Translations under genes and position numbers: made by a program
NCBI GenBank assembly: GCA_013112585.1
Contig: JABFGH010000004.1
Span: 124,001-188,000, forward strand
Direction of reading: 5' to 3'
Length of the DNA: 64,000 nucleotides
Source: Ignavibacteriota bacterium
GTDB lineage: Bacteria; Bacteroidota; Ignavibacteria; Ignavibacteriales; Melioribacteraceae
Part shown: positions 54,147 through 63,852 of the stretch, in pieces
Layout of the letters: every line of letters begins with the position of its first letter
Position numbering within the stretch: position 1 is the stretch's first letter
The notes under the pieces: model-generated
Seen by the model: the letters and a program-made list of their open reading frames with translations, nothing else
What the model was told of the DNA's origin: nothing
Databases searched by the model: none

Positions 54147-56197
54147 TTTGAACTGCTATTTTTAAGAAACTCGTAGAAATCTACCTGCGACCTTATTATA
54201 TTATTTGAATCCGAGGATACATACTCATTTGAATTTTCAGTATCAATAATGCGGGCTTTACAATTGTCGTTAAGCTGAATTTCAATCATCTTTAAAATTT
54301 CATCTCTAATATTCTGCTGATAGATTGGAAAACCAACTTCAATTCTTCTGCTCAAATTCCTTCGCATCCAATCGGCTGATGCAGCATAAATTAATTCATT
54401 ACCGTTGTTATGAAAAATATAAAATCTTGAATGCTCTAAATATTTATCAATTATACTGATGACTTTAATATTCTCACTCATTCCCTTGACTCCGGGGACC
54501 AAGCAGCAAATCCCCCGGACAATTAATTTAATTTCAACTCCGGCATTGCTAGCTTCATAAAGTTTTCTAATCATCTTCTTGTCTTCAATGCTGTTCATCT
54601 TCAAAACAATTTTGCCTTTACCGCCGGCAGCTGCTGCATCTATTTCATTCTGAATTAATTTTAAAAATTGTTTACGCATATTAAACTGTGCTACCAGTAA
54701 ATGTTTGAACTTGTGCACCTGCTCGTTACCCGAAAGAAAATCAAAAACTTGCGAAACTTCATTTGTAATTCTTTCATCCTTTGTCAGCAATCCAAAGTCG
54801 CTGTAAATTTTTGCAGTTTTTTCATTAAAATTGCCGGTACCGAGATAACAATATTTATTAAGCACATTGTTTTCCTCTCTAACGACCATAGCAATTTTTG
54901 CATGAACTTTTAAGCCGGGGAAACTATAGTAAACTTTCACGTCATTCTTTTCCATTTGTTCAGCCCAATGAATATTCTGCTCTTCATCGAAACGGGCTTT
55001 CAGTTCAACAAATGCCATTACATCTTTTCCATTTCGGGCAGCTCTAATTAAGGCTTCTACAATTTTAGAATCTTTAGCTACTCTATATTGTGTTATTTTT
55101 ATTTCCTTTACTTTTTCATCATCGGCGGCTTTGTTAATAAAATCAACAACATAGCTGTATGACTGATAAGGAAAGTGCAGTCCAAAATCCTTAGTAGAAA
55201 TAGCATCAAAAATATTTTCAATATTTTTTAGTTCGCTGTGCTCTAAAATCTGAATAGCAGGATTTTCTAATTTCGGTTTAAGGGGATTGGGAAAAGTAAA
55301 AAAATCGTTAAAGTTATGATATTTTCCGCCTGCAACCATGTCGTCATTTTCAAGTTCAAGTGCTTCTTTAATAAAACTTAGAAAGGATTTGTTAATTGAA
55401 TTATCGTATAAAAAGCGAGAGGGGACACCGGTATTTCTTTTTTTAATTCCTTTCTGAATCTTACTTAATAGATTACCTGTAAACTCATCATCAATGTATA
55501 GTTCGGCGTCACGGGTAAGTTTAACAGAACTGCATTCAACAATTTCATAATCGGGAAATATTTTATCTAATGAAATTCTAATCACATCATCAAGAAAAAT
55601 AAAATTATGTTCTGTTGACTTTGAGGGCAGTTTTATGAAGCGGGGTAAGGTGTTCGCGGGTATTTCTACAAGGGCGTAAGTATGCCTTACCCTGCCGGTT
55701 CTATTTTTGGGTTTAATTTTTACAGCCAAATAGAGATGACTATTTTTTAGGAAAGGTTTAATTTTATTTTTAATTAATAATATCGGCTGAATGTGTTCCT
55801 TAATATTTTCTTCGAAATAATTTATGGCAAATAGTTTATGGTCTTCAGAAACATTATTTTCATTCAGCAGATAAATATTATTTTCTTTAAGCTCAACTAA
55901 AATTTCATTTCTAAAAATTTCTCCAAATTCTTCCTGCTGTTCATTTACAGTTTTATGAATTGATTTTAATAAAAGATCCGGATCAAATTTTAGTTTGCTT
56001 TGTGTTTTTTTCTTAAGTGAAAGCAAACTTCTTAATGATGCCACGCGTACTCTAAAAAACTCATCGAGATTAGAAGAATAAATTGCAAGAAATTTTATTC
56101 GCTCATAAAGAGGAACGGATTTATCCTTTGCCTCTTGAAGCACGCGATAGTTAAATGAAAGCCAGCTAAGCTCTCGATTGTGAAGTTCTATTTTCAA
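54143..56197 (-). CDS. ppk1: polyphosphate kinase 1
   Basis: A 684-aa Ppk1, full length. It has the four-domain organisation: N-terminal helices (ELSWLSFNYRVLQEA), head domain, and two phospholipase-D-like C domains. The autophosphorylated His is in GLKVHAKIAMV (about residue 430), and the second catalytic His in YLEHSRFYIFHN (about 588). It makes polyphosphate from ATP reversibly. Neighbours are sixA (13 bp) and the barrel fusion, whose stop codon it meets convergently with a 4-bp overlap. Confidence 0.96.
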   Translation of the reverse strand: MKIELHNRELSWLSFNYRVLQEAKDKSVPLYERIKFLAIYSSNLDEFFRVRVASLRSLLSLKKKTQSKLKFDPDLLLKSIHKTVNEQQEEFGEIFRNEILVELKENNIYLLNENNVSEDHKLFAINYFEENIKEHIQPILLIKNKIKPFLKNSHLYLAVKIKPKNRTGRVRHTYALVEIPANTLPRFIKLPSKSTEHNFIFLDDVIRISLDKIFPDYEIVECSSVKLTRDAELYIDDEFTGNLLSKIQKGIKKRNTGVPSRFLYDNSINKSFLSFIKEALELENDDMVAGGKYHNFNDFFTFPNPLKPKLENPAIQILEHSELKNIENIFDAISTKDFGLHFPYQSYSYVVDFINKAADDEKVKEIKITQYRVAKDSKIVEALIRAARNGKDVMAFVELKARFDEEQNIHWAEQMEKNDVKVYYSFPGLKVHAKIAMVVREENNVLNKYCYLGTGNFNEKTAKIYSDFGLLTKDERITNEVSQVFDFLSGNEQVHKFKHLLVAQFNMRKQFLKLIQNEIDAAAAGGKGKIVLKMNSIEDKKMIRKLYEASNAGVEIKLIVRGICCLVPGVKGMSENIKVISIIDKYLEHSRFYIFHNNGNELIYAASADWMRRNLSRRIEVGFPIYQQNIRDEILKMIEIQLNDNCKARIIDTENSNEYVSSDSNNIIRSQVDFYEFLKNSSSN

Positions 56198-56209
56198 GAT
56201 AGATTGAGT

Positions 56210-56710
56210 TTATTTTTTAAAATATTTTTTCGGGTATTCAAAGCTGACAAGTGTGCCGGAGTCTTCATCAATTTCTTTCCAGTCTTCAATTCGTAAATCA
56301 ATTTCTACAATTCCGCATGTAGGTATATTGTCTAAATATTTAGCTGTTAAATAATTACTGAATTCGGTTAGCCCCGGGTTATGACCAAAGATCATAAGTG
56401 AATTTATTTTCTTGTCCGTTTTTTTTATGCTAACCATAAGCTCCCTAATTGACCCATGATAAAGTCCTTCATTTTTCTGCAGCTTTTTGGCGGGGTAATT
56501 AATTTGCTCAGCAATTGTGCGTGCAGTTACGTATGCCCTAACAGCGGGACTGGATAATAGAAGATCAGGTTTTATTTTTTTATCCTTTAGCAGTTTCCCC
56601 ATAAAAGGAGCATCACGTTTTCCTCTTTTATTAAGGGGTCTATCAAAATCTTCAAGCTCCGGAAATTTCCAGCTTGATTTTGCATGCCGTACTAAAAATA
56701 ATTTTTTCAC
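56210..56710 (-). CDS. sixA: SixA-type phosphohistidine phosphatase
   Basis: A 166-aa histidine-phosphatase-fold protein. The RHG-type signature is LFLVRHAKSSW at the N-terminus; SSPAVRAYVTARTIAEQ and MIFGHNPGLTEFSNYL supply the other catalytic Arg and His. SixA removes phosphate from Hpt-type domains. It is 13 bp upstream of ppk1, so the two are probably co-transcribed, which makes polyP or phosphohistidine turnover both possible roles. Confidence 0.88.
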   Translation of the reverse strand: MKKLFLVRHAKSSWKFPELEDFDRPLNKRGKRDAPFMGKLLKDKKIKPDLLLSSPAVRAYVTARTIAEQINYPAKKLQKNEGLYHGSIRELMVSIKKTDKKINSLMIFGHNPGLTEFSNYLTAKYLDNIPTCGIVEIDLRIEDWKEIDEDSGTLVSFEYPKKYFKK

Positions 56711-56739
56711 ATTTATCCTTATAAATTAAATCGCAATTC

Positions 56740-57981
56740 TTATTCAATTATTATTCCCAAGTCGGTTGGCTTTTCATAAACCCATACTGCAATTGCAAAA
56801 GCAATTATTGAAATTATTAAGCCGTACATAAATATATTATAGCAGATTCTCAAATATTTATACTTTGTGCCGAGTACTTGTCCTAAGTAATAAAAATCCT
56901 TGATCATATTTCCGTATAAGTAATCTTTATCGTTCATCATTTCAAGCATGCCCCATTGAAAATTCTTCAGATCCATATTATAAAAATTACCGAAGAATAA
57001 AAGGTTCGCACGTTTCATTTCTATATCTTCTCTTGTAAAAGTACCGGCGGTAACCACTGGTCTTGTAACAAGCACTGCGTAAATAAGTGTAACTAAACTC
57101 ATGATTGTAATAATGGCTGTGGGTGCAATCAAATGCGGGTTCGAATCAAGTTTTCTCATTAGTATGGCAACAATAGCAGTAAGCAGCAAGGTATTAACAC
57201 TGATCATTATGTTTGCTTTGTTATCTGCCATGGAACTGAAACTGACGTGAGTTCTCATAATATTCCGGAACATGGTTTCGATACCACGGTCAGCTTTTTT
57301 TTCTGATGACTTTTTGTTCCTTAATTTTTCTTCATCAATTGCAATTTTATCTTTTTTAAGTTTATTCTTTTCTTTTTTTTCAGAGTACTTTCTGTATTGC
57401 TTCTGAAGCTTTGTCAGATGACGATTTTTCTGTTCTTCAAAATTTTTGCGTGCGTAGTTCGTATAAAAGGTATGATTCAAAAAGAAACTTATATTGTTTT
57501 TCACCCATTTTCTATTGCTGAAAAACTCACCGTTTTTTTGTTCAACCTCAGTACGCAGCAATTCATTTTTCTTAAAAAAATCTTCATCACCCAAATGATG
57601 CAAGTCGGCATCACAAACAACCTCTTCAATTTTAGATTTCGGATTCTGAGGCATTTTAGTAGCTAAAATACATGAACTGACTTTCTCTTTAAAATCCGCA
57701 TCAACTTCTACTTGATTTAAAAACTCCTCGGCATATCTTATACTTTCTTTTTCATGTTCTTCTATCTTATTAAAATACCCAACATCATGAAACCAAGCAG
57801 CTACAAGTGCAATCTCCATTTCACTTTCAGATAAGTTAGATGCCTCACCAATTATTTTTGATGCTTCAACGACTTTAACTGTATGGTTTAAGTCGTGATA
57901 AATATTTTCCGGAGGTGATTTTTCTAGAAATAAATTTTTAACATGATGCTCTGCCATATCAACTATGCTGCGACTTTTCAT
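56740..57981 (-). CDS. HD phosphohydrolase fused to a PycTM-like membrane domain
   Basis: A 413-aa protein. Residues about 10-150 are an HD domain (YHDLNHTVKVVEASKIIGE, AAWFHDVGY, ATKMP, VCDADLHHLG). Residues about 190-235 are a Lys/Glu coiled coil. Residues about 240-413 match the Pycsar effector transmembrane domain pattern (MFRNIMRTHVSFSSMADNKA, ANIMISVNTLLLTAI) with three or four helices. No pyrimidine cyclase gene lies nearby. It sits 29 bp upstream of sixA, in the same direction. Alternatively, it is a general nucleotide phosphohydrolase on a membrane anchor. Confidence 0.82.
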   Translation of the reverse strand: MKSRSIVDMAEHHVKNLFLEKSPPENIYHDLNHTVKVVEASKIIGEASNLSESEMEIALVAAWFHDVGYFNKIEEHEKESIRYAEEFLNQVEVDADFKEKVSSCILATKMPQNPKSKIEEVVCDADLHHLGDEDFFKKNELLRTEVEQKNGEFFSNRKWVKNNISFFLNHTFYTNYARKNFEEQKNRHLTKLQKQYRKYSEKKEKNKLKKDKIAIDEEKLRNKKSSEKKADRGIETMFRNIMRTHVSFSSMADNKANIMISVNTLLLTAIVAILMRKLDSNPHLIAPTAIITIMSLVTLIYAVLVTRPVVTAGTFTREDIEMKRANLLFFGNFYNMDLKNFQWGMLEMMNDKDYLYGNMIKDFYYLGQVLGTKYKYLRICYNIFMYGLIISIIAFAIAVWVYEKPTDLGIIIE

Positions 57982-58080
57982 TTTAGCCTCTACAATAAAA
58001 ATATTTTATTTTGAATTTATGAAATTATACAATAACAATTCTATTTGATTCAGTTTTATTTACATCGTTTGAAAATTAAA

Positions 58081-58136
58081 AAAATGCAAAACTATAAAAA
58101 GCATTTATTTTTTTATAGATTTAAGAAATGCATTTT
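58081..58136. repeat. double-stem inverted repeat upstream of the 58154 gene
   Basis: Outer arms AAAATGCA (58081-58088) and TGCATTTT (58129-58136) enclose inner arms CTATAAAAA (58092-58100) and TTTTTATAG (58110-58118). It ends 17 bp before the TTG start. It may be a 5'-UTR hairpin or an operator. It has no T-run suited to a terminator in either orientation. Confidence 0.35.
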
Positions 58137-58153
58137 AACAAATTCAGCATCAT

Positions 58154-58717
58154 TTGAAAACCATTAATTATCTATACATTTTTATTCTCTTGTGTATCAC
58201 CGTTTCAGCAGCGGGGGCACAGGAAATTAAATGGAAAAATTTATCTTTCGGGGTAACGGCTCAATATTTATTTACAGACGGAGACTTAAATAAATTTTGG
58301 GGCAATACCTTAGCGGGCGGCGTTTTATTTAATTATAAAATCGATGATTCGTTTTCACTAGAAGGAGGATTACTGGGTACGTACCTTAAACCGAAATCAG
58401 ATCCCGATAGAATCCCAAATTTTATATTTCTTAATATCCCGGCAGGATTAAAGTATTCACTTGAGGTAAACAGGCGGCTAAAGTTTAATATATTTTCGGG
58501 TATTCAAAATCATTCATTTATTTATAGCGGTGAAGCCGCTGAGCTGGTTGAAGAAAATGACATTGAACATGAACTGGGTCTCTTTATTCAAGCCGGTATT
58601 GAAGTTTTGACATTTAAAAATATTGGTGTTGAACTAAATACAAAAATACAAAACGTGTTCACTTTGCCCGATCAGCTTAAAATTATAAATCTTGGTTTAA
58701 CAATTTACTTTTATTGA
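58154..58717 (+). CDS. outer-membrane beta-barrel protein, small
   Basis: A 187-aa protein with a signal peptide ending AGAQ. The body alternates hydrophobic and polar residues (KNLSFGVTAQYLF, GGLLGTYLKPKS) as in OmpA-like or porin-family small barrels, and the end LGLTIYFY is typical of strand termini. The start is TTG at 58154. It overlaps the next gene's start (TGATG), so the two are an operon of outer-membrane proteins. Family not recognised further. Confidence 0.7.
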   Translation: MKTINYLYIFILLCITVSAAGAQEIKWKNLSFGVTAQYLFTDGDLNKFWGNTLAGGVLFNYKIDDSFSLEGGLLGTYLKPKSDPDRIPNFIFLNIPAGLKYSLEVNRRLKFNIFSGIQNHSFIYSGEAAELVEENDIEHELGLFIQAGIEVLTFKNIGVELNTKIQNVFTLPDQLKIINLGLTIYFY

Positions 58718-60678
58718 TGAATAAATTTTTTCAAATATTTGGTGCTTTATTTTTATTTGTATTTATTTCAACTGAAATTAATTTTGCTCAGCATCCATTT
58801 AATAAACAATATTTCGGTAAAGCAAGTTTTGGCAGCGGTGTTCAAGTCGGTACCCAACCATTTGGTTATGTTATAAAGGCAACACGATTTCTTCCCGTCT
58901 TTTCTTACGATGGTTTTGATGAATGGAGTTCACCCGGAATTGATTATCGTATTGGTAATGAAAGCTACAATAATTTTCCTCTTAACTATTTTAGTCCCGA
59001 TTTAATTCCCTTTGATATTTGGCAGACCGGTGTTAATGAAACAGACCGGCAAGAATTAAATGCAGCTGCAGAAAATAGAATGAGTTTCTCTTTACCGAAA
59101 AGAGATTCATCAGAAATATTTTTCAATTCTTTTTTCGGCAGTGAAACCGGCGACCCGGCAATACATGTTTTTACAAATGAGAATAGACGAGCTGTCAATC
59201 GAAACAAAATTCCAATTTCCGGAATTATCGGTACAAGAGGATCATTCAGCAACATGGTTAAATATAATATCAGTGCAGGTTATTTTGGCGCTTACTCAAC
59301 AGGCTCTATTAATGACTTCATGCTCTCATCCTTTGATTATTATTACTTCGGTAAACTCAATAAGCAATTTTTAGGCTCGGCGGGAATTGATATTTTAACA
59401 AGCAGTGCAGGTACGCTTAAAATAAACGCGGGCATTGTTAGTTATTATGGCTGGGATGTTGCTCCTTTCCTTGCATCATTTACCCATTTTGAAATAATTA
59501 ACAGCACGCTCCGTGCAGAATATATTACCCCGGTTAACGGATTAAGCATAAGCGGTAAACGTGATGAAGGAATTGGGAAAATAAACAGGACTTCGATTAC
59601 ATCTCCCGCAGAGTTTTATACAAGAACATATTCTGTAAAACCCGTTTATAGTTTTGAAGCCGGTGCCGGTGAATTATTCACTGCTGCAGTTTCTGCGGAA
59701 ATTGAATTTTTATCAGCCGGTAATTTAAGTTTAGATGATGGAGTTGCCGGGCATGAATTTTTCACAGATCAAATTGAAAAGAGAAATTATAATTTTAATT
59801 TTAACTCAACTTACAAAGCAAAAATATTTGATCTGAATACCGGGCTTATTTATAGATATCACTTTAGTGAAAATAAAAGTCTATCAGGCGTTATTACAAT
59901 TGATAATTTCTGTTTGCCAGGGGTAAGAAATTTTTCCGTATCACTTTCCTCTATTACAAAAGATGCAAACATTACGGAAGCCTTCGGCAAATATACGTTT
60001 GAAAGAGAGATTGCGGGGAGCATCAGAGAGTTTAATATTTATGGCACCGAGCATGTTAACACTGAACGTGTGAATCGGTTTTCCGCTGCGTACAATCTAC
60101 TAACTGAATCATCAAAAATTAATCTGGAGATTTTTTACAAAACTGTGGAAAACCCAATTAAGCAAGTACCGGCTGAGGTTGTACGCATCTCGCATGAAAG
60201 AGATTTATTACGAAATTCAGTTTACAAAAACGGATTTAGGAAAAGTGGTATTGGAGCATCTTTATTTTTTGCAACACAAAATTTTGATTTTGTAAACGGG
60301 GTTCTAAATTATAATTATTTACAAAATGATGATGCGCTTTATTCACCAAAAAATAAATTTGAAGCAAGTGTAATTTTAAGTCTTCCATTTGAAGCCAAAC
60401 TTACTTTTAACTGGCTCTACAACTCTGCAACAGTTTGGCAGGACTTTAGCGTTCGTCCTGAAAATGATTTTTATAAAGGAACCGGTTTCGATGGAGAAGT
60501 TGATGAAATAAGTTCTTTCAATTTATATTTTGAATACGATTTTACAAGTTTTTATTTTTTAGAAAATTTGAATGTTAAGATGAGTTTTACCAATATTTTT
60601 AATAGGGCAATGCGATTTCACCCGTTAGGGAATAGAATGGATAGAGCTTTCTTATTCTCATTATCGGGTAAATTATAA
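58717..60678 (+). CDS. large outer-membrane beta-barrel protein, TonB-receptor-like without plug
   Basis: A 653-aa protein with a signal peptide ending NFAQH. It has long beta-strand-like repeats (FNLYFEYDFTSFYF, LNVKMSFTNIFNRAMRF) and ends in SLSGKL. The C-terminal region resembles TonB-dependent receptors (MSFTNIFNRAMRF), but no plug domain or TonB box is evident. The ATG at 58717 is preferred to a TTG three bases upstream. It shares an operon with the small barrel before it. Substrate unknown. Confidence 0.68.
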   Translation: MNKFFQIFGALFLFVFISTEINFAQHPFNKQYFGKASFGSGVQVGTQPFGYVIKATRFLPVFSYDGFDEWSSPGIDYRIGNESYNNFPLNYFSPDLIPFDIWQTGVNETDRQELNAAAENRMSFSLPKRDSSEIFFNSFFGSETGDPAIHVFTNENRRAVNRNKIPISGIIGTRGSFSNMVKYNISAGYFGAYSTGSINDFMLSSFDYYYFGKLNKQFLGSAGIDILTSSAGTLKINAGIVSYYGWDVAPFLASFTHFEIINSTLRAEYITPVNGLSISGKRDEGIGKINRTSITSPAEFYTRTYSVKPVYSFEAGAGELFTAAVSAEIEFLSAGNLSLDDGVAGHEFFTDQIEKRNYNFNFNSTYKAKIFDLNTGLIYRYHFSENKSLSGVITIDNFCLPGVRNFSVSLSSITKDANITEAFGKYTFEREIAGSIREFNIYGTEHVNTERVNRFSAAYNLLTESSKINLEIFYKTVENPIKQVPAEVVRISHERDLLRNSVYKNGFRKSGIGASLFFATQNFDFVNGVLNYNYLQNDDALYSPKNKFEASVILSLPFEAKLTFNWLYNSATVWQDFSVRPENDFYKGTGFDGEVDEISSFNLYFEYDFTSFYFLENLNVKMSFTNIFNRAMRFHPLGNRMDRAFLFSLSGKL

Positions 60679-60683
60679 TTGTT

Positions 60684-61124
60684 ATGAGTGAAAATAAATT
60701 GAAACCTACGGAAGCCTGGTTTAATCAATCAGGTGTAATTCCTTACCGGATTAAAAATAAAGAATTAGAAATTTTACTTATCACCTCGCGTAAAAAGCAG
60801 CGATGGATTATACCAAAAGGAATTATAGAAGATAACTTGCATCCTCAAACATCGGCTGGCAAGGAAGCCTTAGAAGAAGCCGGCATAGTGGGTACTGTAG
60901 AGGATCACTATTTGGGATCGTATGCCGTTAAAAAATGGGGCGGTAAAATTAAGATTGAAGTTTATCCAATGATAGTAAAGCTTTTGTTGGATGACTGGGA
61001 AGAAAAAGATTTGCGAAAACGAAAATGGTTTTCGTTTAAAGAAGCAAAAGAAAAAATTGAAATTAGAGGTTTGCAGAAAGTTTTAGATAATTTTATAATT
61101 AAAATTAATGAAGCAGATTCTTAA
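60684..61124 (+). CDS. Nudix hydrolase with a variant Nudix box
   Basis: A 146-aa Nudix-fold protein. The Nudix box is readable as PKGIIEDNLHPQTSAGKEALEEAGIVG. Compared with G-x5-E-x7-R-E-U-x-E-E-x-G-U, the first Glu is Leu and the Arg is Lys, but the E-x2-E-E metal core is kept. The PKG start resembles diphosphoinositol/diadenosine polyphosphate hydrolases. A reduced or altered activity is possible. It is 5 bp after the barrel gene. Confidence 0.85.
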   Translation: MSENKLKPTEAWFNQSGVIPYRIKNKELEILLITSRKKQRWIIPKGIIEDNLHPQTSAGKEALEEAGIVGTVEDHYLGSYAVKKWGGKIKIEVYPMIVKLLLDDWEEKDLRKRKWFSFKEAKEKIEIRGLQKVLDNFIIKINEADS

Positions 61125-61127
61125 AAA

Positions 61128-61844
61128 TTAGTGATGCATCATCATTTCTGTTCCGGGTTTTGCAAAGTTTTTTAGGGGCGGACTAATATATGGTATTCCC
61201 AAATTTAAGCCGCGCAAAATAAATATTACACCGAGAATAAACGCAAACACCGGAACCAGCTTATTTATTCTTCTTCTAACCCCAACGTTCAGATACTTAC
61301 CTGCAACAGAAGTAATGAACATAATTGGAAAAGTACCCAACCCGAAGAACGTCATAAAAATTGCGCCGGATATTACACTGCCGGAACTTAATGCACCCGC
61401 TAAGGCAACGTAAACAAGTCCGCATGGTAAAAATCCGTTAATTATTCCAATCAATAAAAATGATTTTGTAGATTTGCTTTTGGTAACTTTATTGAACCCC
61501 TTTTTGATCGAATTATAAATTGTAGAATAAATTTTGGTGGATGAAAGTTTAGCTTTATACCTACGCGGAGTTATAACATATAAAACAATTATAACCCCAA
61601 GTATGATTGAAGTATACTGCTGAAGCCCAATAACAATAATACGGTTACTGAATAGACCAAGAACTGCACCGAAGAGAGCGTAAGTAATTACCCTGCCTAA
61701 ATTATACAGCACACGGCTTAACATTAGTTGAAAGTTGTTTTCAAAAACAGCAGGCAATGCTAGGGCAATTGGTCCGCACATTCCAACACAATGAAAACTG
61801 CCAACTAAACCAATTGCAAATCCAGCCCATATTTCCATTTCCAT
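61128..61844 (-). CDS. TauE/SafE-like membrane protein linked to cbb3 maturation
   Basis: A 238-aa membrane protein with six to seven predicted helices. The N-terminal motif GLVGSFHCVGMCGPIALAL is typical of the sulfite exporter TauE/SafE-like proteins found beside ccoGHIS genes, and GFLPCGLVYVALAGAL carries a second Cys. A role in metal or thiol handling for cytochrome oxidase assembly is inferred from context. The C-terminus is His/Met-rich (MMMHH), which could bind metal. It is 1 bp after fixH. Confidence 0.85.
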   Translation of the reverse strand: MEMEIWAGFAIGLVGSFHCVGMCGPIALALPAVFENNFQLMLSRVLYNLGRVITYALFGAVLGLFSNRIIVIGLQQYTSIILGVIIVLYVITPRRYKAKLSSTKIYSTIYNSIKKGFNKVTKSKSTKSFLLIGIINGFLPCGLVYVALAGALSSGSVISGAIFMTFFGLGTFPIMFITSVAGKYLNVGVRRRINKLVPVFAFILGVIFILRGLNLGIPYISPPLKNFAKPGTEMMMHH

Positions 61845-61845
61845 T

Positions 61846-62289
61846 TTACTGCACCATTAATATTTTTTCACTCAAATAATTTATCCCATCAATTTTCCAA
61901 TCAACATAAATCCGCCACATACCGGCAGTAAACCGTGCAGAGTTTACAATTTGTTCACCATGCTGATTGAGATCGATTGGCACTGCAAAATCCATACTGT
62001 TGTTTGAAGGGCGGTAAAAATTAATTATGCCTTCAACCATATTTGAATTAATACTGTTAGGAAATTTTAAGTACATATTTTTTCCGGCTAAGCTGATTAC
62101 GGGCTGTTCGGGTAATGATTTTGTGCGGGTTACTTTGTCAATTTGATTTTGAAATGCAAGTTCTTTTTCATAATAATCATCTGTAACAAGATTAACATCA
62201 ATGGTTGTTGTAAACAAAACAACACCAACAGTTGCAATAACAAATGCGATATAAAAAATTGCTATTCCTAATCCCCAATTCATTTTCAT
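61846..62289 (-). CDS. ccoH: FixH/CcoH family protein
   Basis: A 147-aa protein with one N-terminal transmembrane helix (GLGIAIFYIAFVIATVGVVLF) and a periplasmic domain with YYEKELAFQNQIDK and TAGMWRIYVDWKIDG, as in FixH. CcoH helps assemble the cbb3-type oxidase. It overlaps ccoG by 4 bases (ATGA), forming a ccoG-ccoH-TauE-like unit. The order and strand are typical of Bacteroidota-group cco clusters. Confidence 0.88.
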   Translation of the reverse strand: MKMNWGLGIAIFYIAFVIATVGVVLFTTTIDVNLVTDDYYEKELAFQNQIDKVTRTKSLPEQPVISLAGKNMYLKFPNSINSNMVEGIINFYRPSNNSMDFAVPIDLNQHGEQIVNSARFTAGMWRIYVDWKIDGINYLSEKILMVQ

Positions 62290-63704
62290 TTTTCAGAACC
62301 TCTCTTACTTACTTTTCCTAAAAAGGAAGTTTTAATAACGTCAATAATATTATCTTCGGTAGTAACTGCAATTTCAATTTGAGTATTCATTACTTTTATT
62401 TGATCCTTGTCAAGTATAACTAAAAATTTAGCCTCTTCAACTCCCTGCGGTTCAATAATAAGATCACTGCCGATAATTTTAATTTCACCTTCAATATTTT
62501 GTAATTCTAATTTAGCCGGAAGCGTTTCAAAAGTTTTATTGATAATCTTCAAATCATATAGATTGCTGATTTTATTATTAGGCTGCTCTTGAAATATTAT
62601 TCCCGGAGTTCGCAGAATAGAAAGCTCAAAATCAGAACGGGTAATTAGAAGTCCGGTTAACAATGATAGAAGCAGAAACAGTACTGCAGTGTAACCAATT
62701 GAACGTGGTGTAAATAATTTGCGGACTTTAGTTTCAATCTCATTTTTAGAGGCATATCTGATCAAACCCTTTGGTCTATTTACTTTTGTCATTATAGTAT
62801 CGCAGGCATCAATACATGCGGTACAGTTAACGCATTCGAGCTGCGTTCCGTTTCGAATATCAATTCCGGTAGGGCAAACTTCAACGCATTGGTTGCAGTC
62901 AACACAATCGCCCAGATCGTTTTCTTGTCCCTTTTTAATTTTACCGCGCGGCTCGCCTCTTAAATGATCATAAGCGATCACAATTGAATCCCGATCAAGC
63001 ATTACGCCTTGCAGCCTTCCGTATGGGCATACCATTGTGCAAACCTGCTCGCGGAATTTTGCAAATATAAAATAAAAGACTCCTGAAAAAATTAATATTG
63101 AAGTTAAGCCTGCTAAATGCTCTGCCGGCGGATCTGAAATTATTTCCAAGAGCTGATCCATTCCAATGATATAGGATAAAAATATGTTGGCAATAAAAAA
63201 TGAGAGGGAATAAAATATTATATGCTTTGAAGTTTTCTTAATTATTTTTTCACTCGTCCAGGGTGCTCTATCTAATCTTCTCTGCTGACTTGAATTACCC
63301 TCAATCCAATATTCAATTTTTCTAAAAACCATTTCCATAAAAATTGTTTGCGGGCAAACCCAGCCGCAAAATATTCTGCCGTAAACAACAGTGAATAAAA
63401 ATATTGAAACAACAACTGCAATCATAGCAATTACAAAGAGAAAAAAATCATGCGGACCGAATGAAATACCGAACACAATAAATTTACGTTCAAGAAAATT
63501 AAACAGCATAAAAGGTCTACCGTTAACTTTTATGAAGGGAGTAATCACAAGTATTGCTAACAAAATAATACTAACAATATTGCGGGCATTATAAAATTTG
63601 CCCTTCGGCTTTTTAGGGTAAATCCAAATCCGTTTACCTTCATCGGTTACGGTCGCTAATTTATCTCTAAATTCTTCGTTGTCTTTTACTTCAGTATTTT
63701 CCAA
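62286..63704 (-). CDS. ccoG: cbb3 oxidase accessory ferredoxin-like protein CcoG/FixG
   Basis: A 472-aa membrane Fe-S protein. The N-terminal membrane helices are followed by GRIFCGWVCPQTIFMEMVFR, a FixG hallmark. The two 4Fe-4S motifs are CVDCNQCVEVCP and CVNCTACIDAC. The C-terminal domain is Ig-like. CcoG reduces copper for the cbb3 oxidase. Upstream (towards 64000) the ccoNOP genes would be expected outside the window. It heads the minus-strand ccoG-ccoH-TauE-like unit. Confidence 0.96.
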   Translation of the reverse strand: MENTEVKDNEEFRDKLATVTDEGKRIWIYPKKPKGKFYNARNIVSIILLAILVITPFIKVNGRPFMLFNFLERKFIVFGISFGPHDFFLFVIAMIAVVVSIFLFTVVYGRIFCGWVCPQTIFMEMVFRKIEYWIEGNSSQQRRLDRAPWTSEKIIKKTSKHIIFYSLSFFIANIFLSYIIGMDQLLEIISDPPAEHLAGLTSILIFSGVFYFIFAKFREQVCTMVCPYGRLQGVMLDRDSIVIAYDHLRGEPRGKIKKGQENDLGDCVDCNQCVEVCPTGIDIRNGTQLECVNCTACIDACDTIMTKVNRPKGLIRYASKNEIETKVRKLFTPRSIGYTAVLFLLLSLLTGLLITRSDFELSILRTPGIIFQEQPNNKISNLYDLKIINKTFETLPAKLELQNIEGEIKIIGSDLIIEPQGVEEAKFLVILDKDQIKVMNTQIEIAVTTEDNIIDVIKTSFLGKVSKRGSEK

Positions 63705-63852
63705 GGTGTGTTCCGGAATATTTCCATAAAATTTCGAATTACATTTGATGTAAATTCAGGTAATAAGTTGCAAAATTTGAATAATAATATCTCAAAAATT
63801 TGTATTAATTATTTTGGAATTGAATGTTGAAAGGATTAGAATTATCCATAAA

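Noticed and set aside
56740-57981. A complete Pycsar phage-defence system
   Set aside because: Only the effector-like domain is present; no pyrimidine cyclase gene was found on either side, and the HD fusion differs from classic operons.
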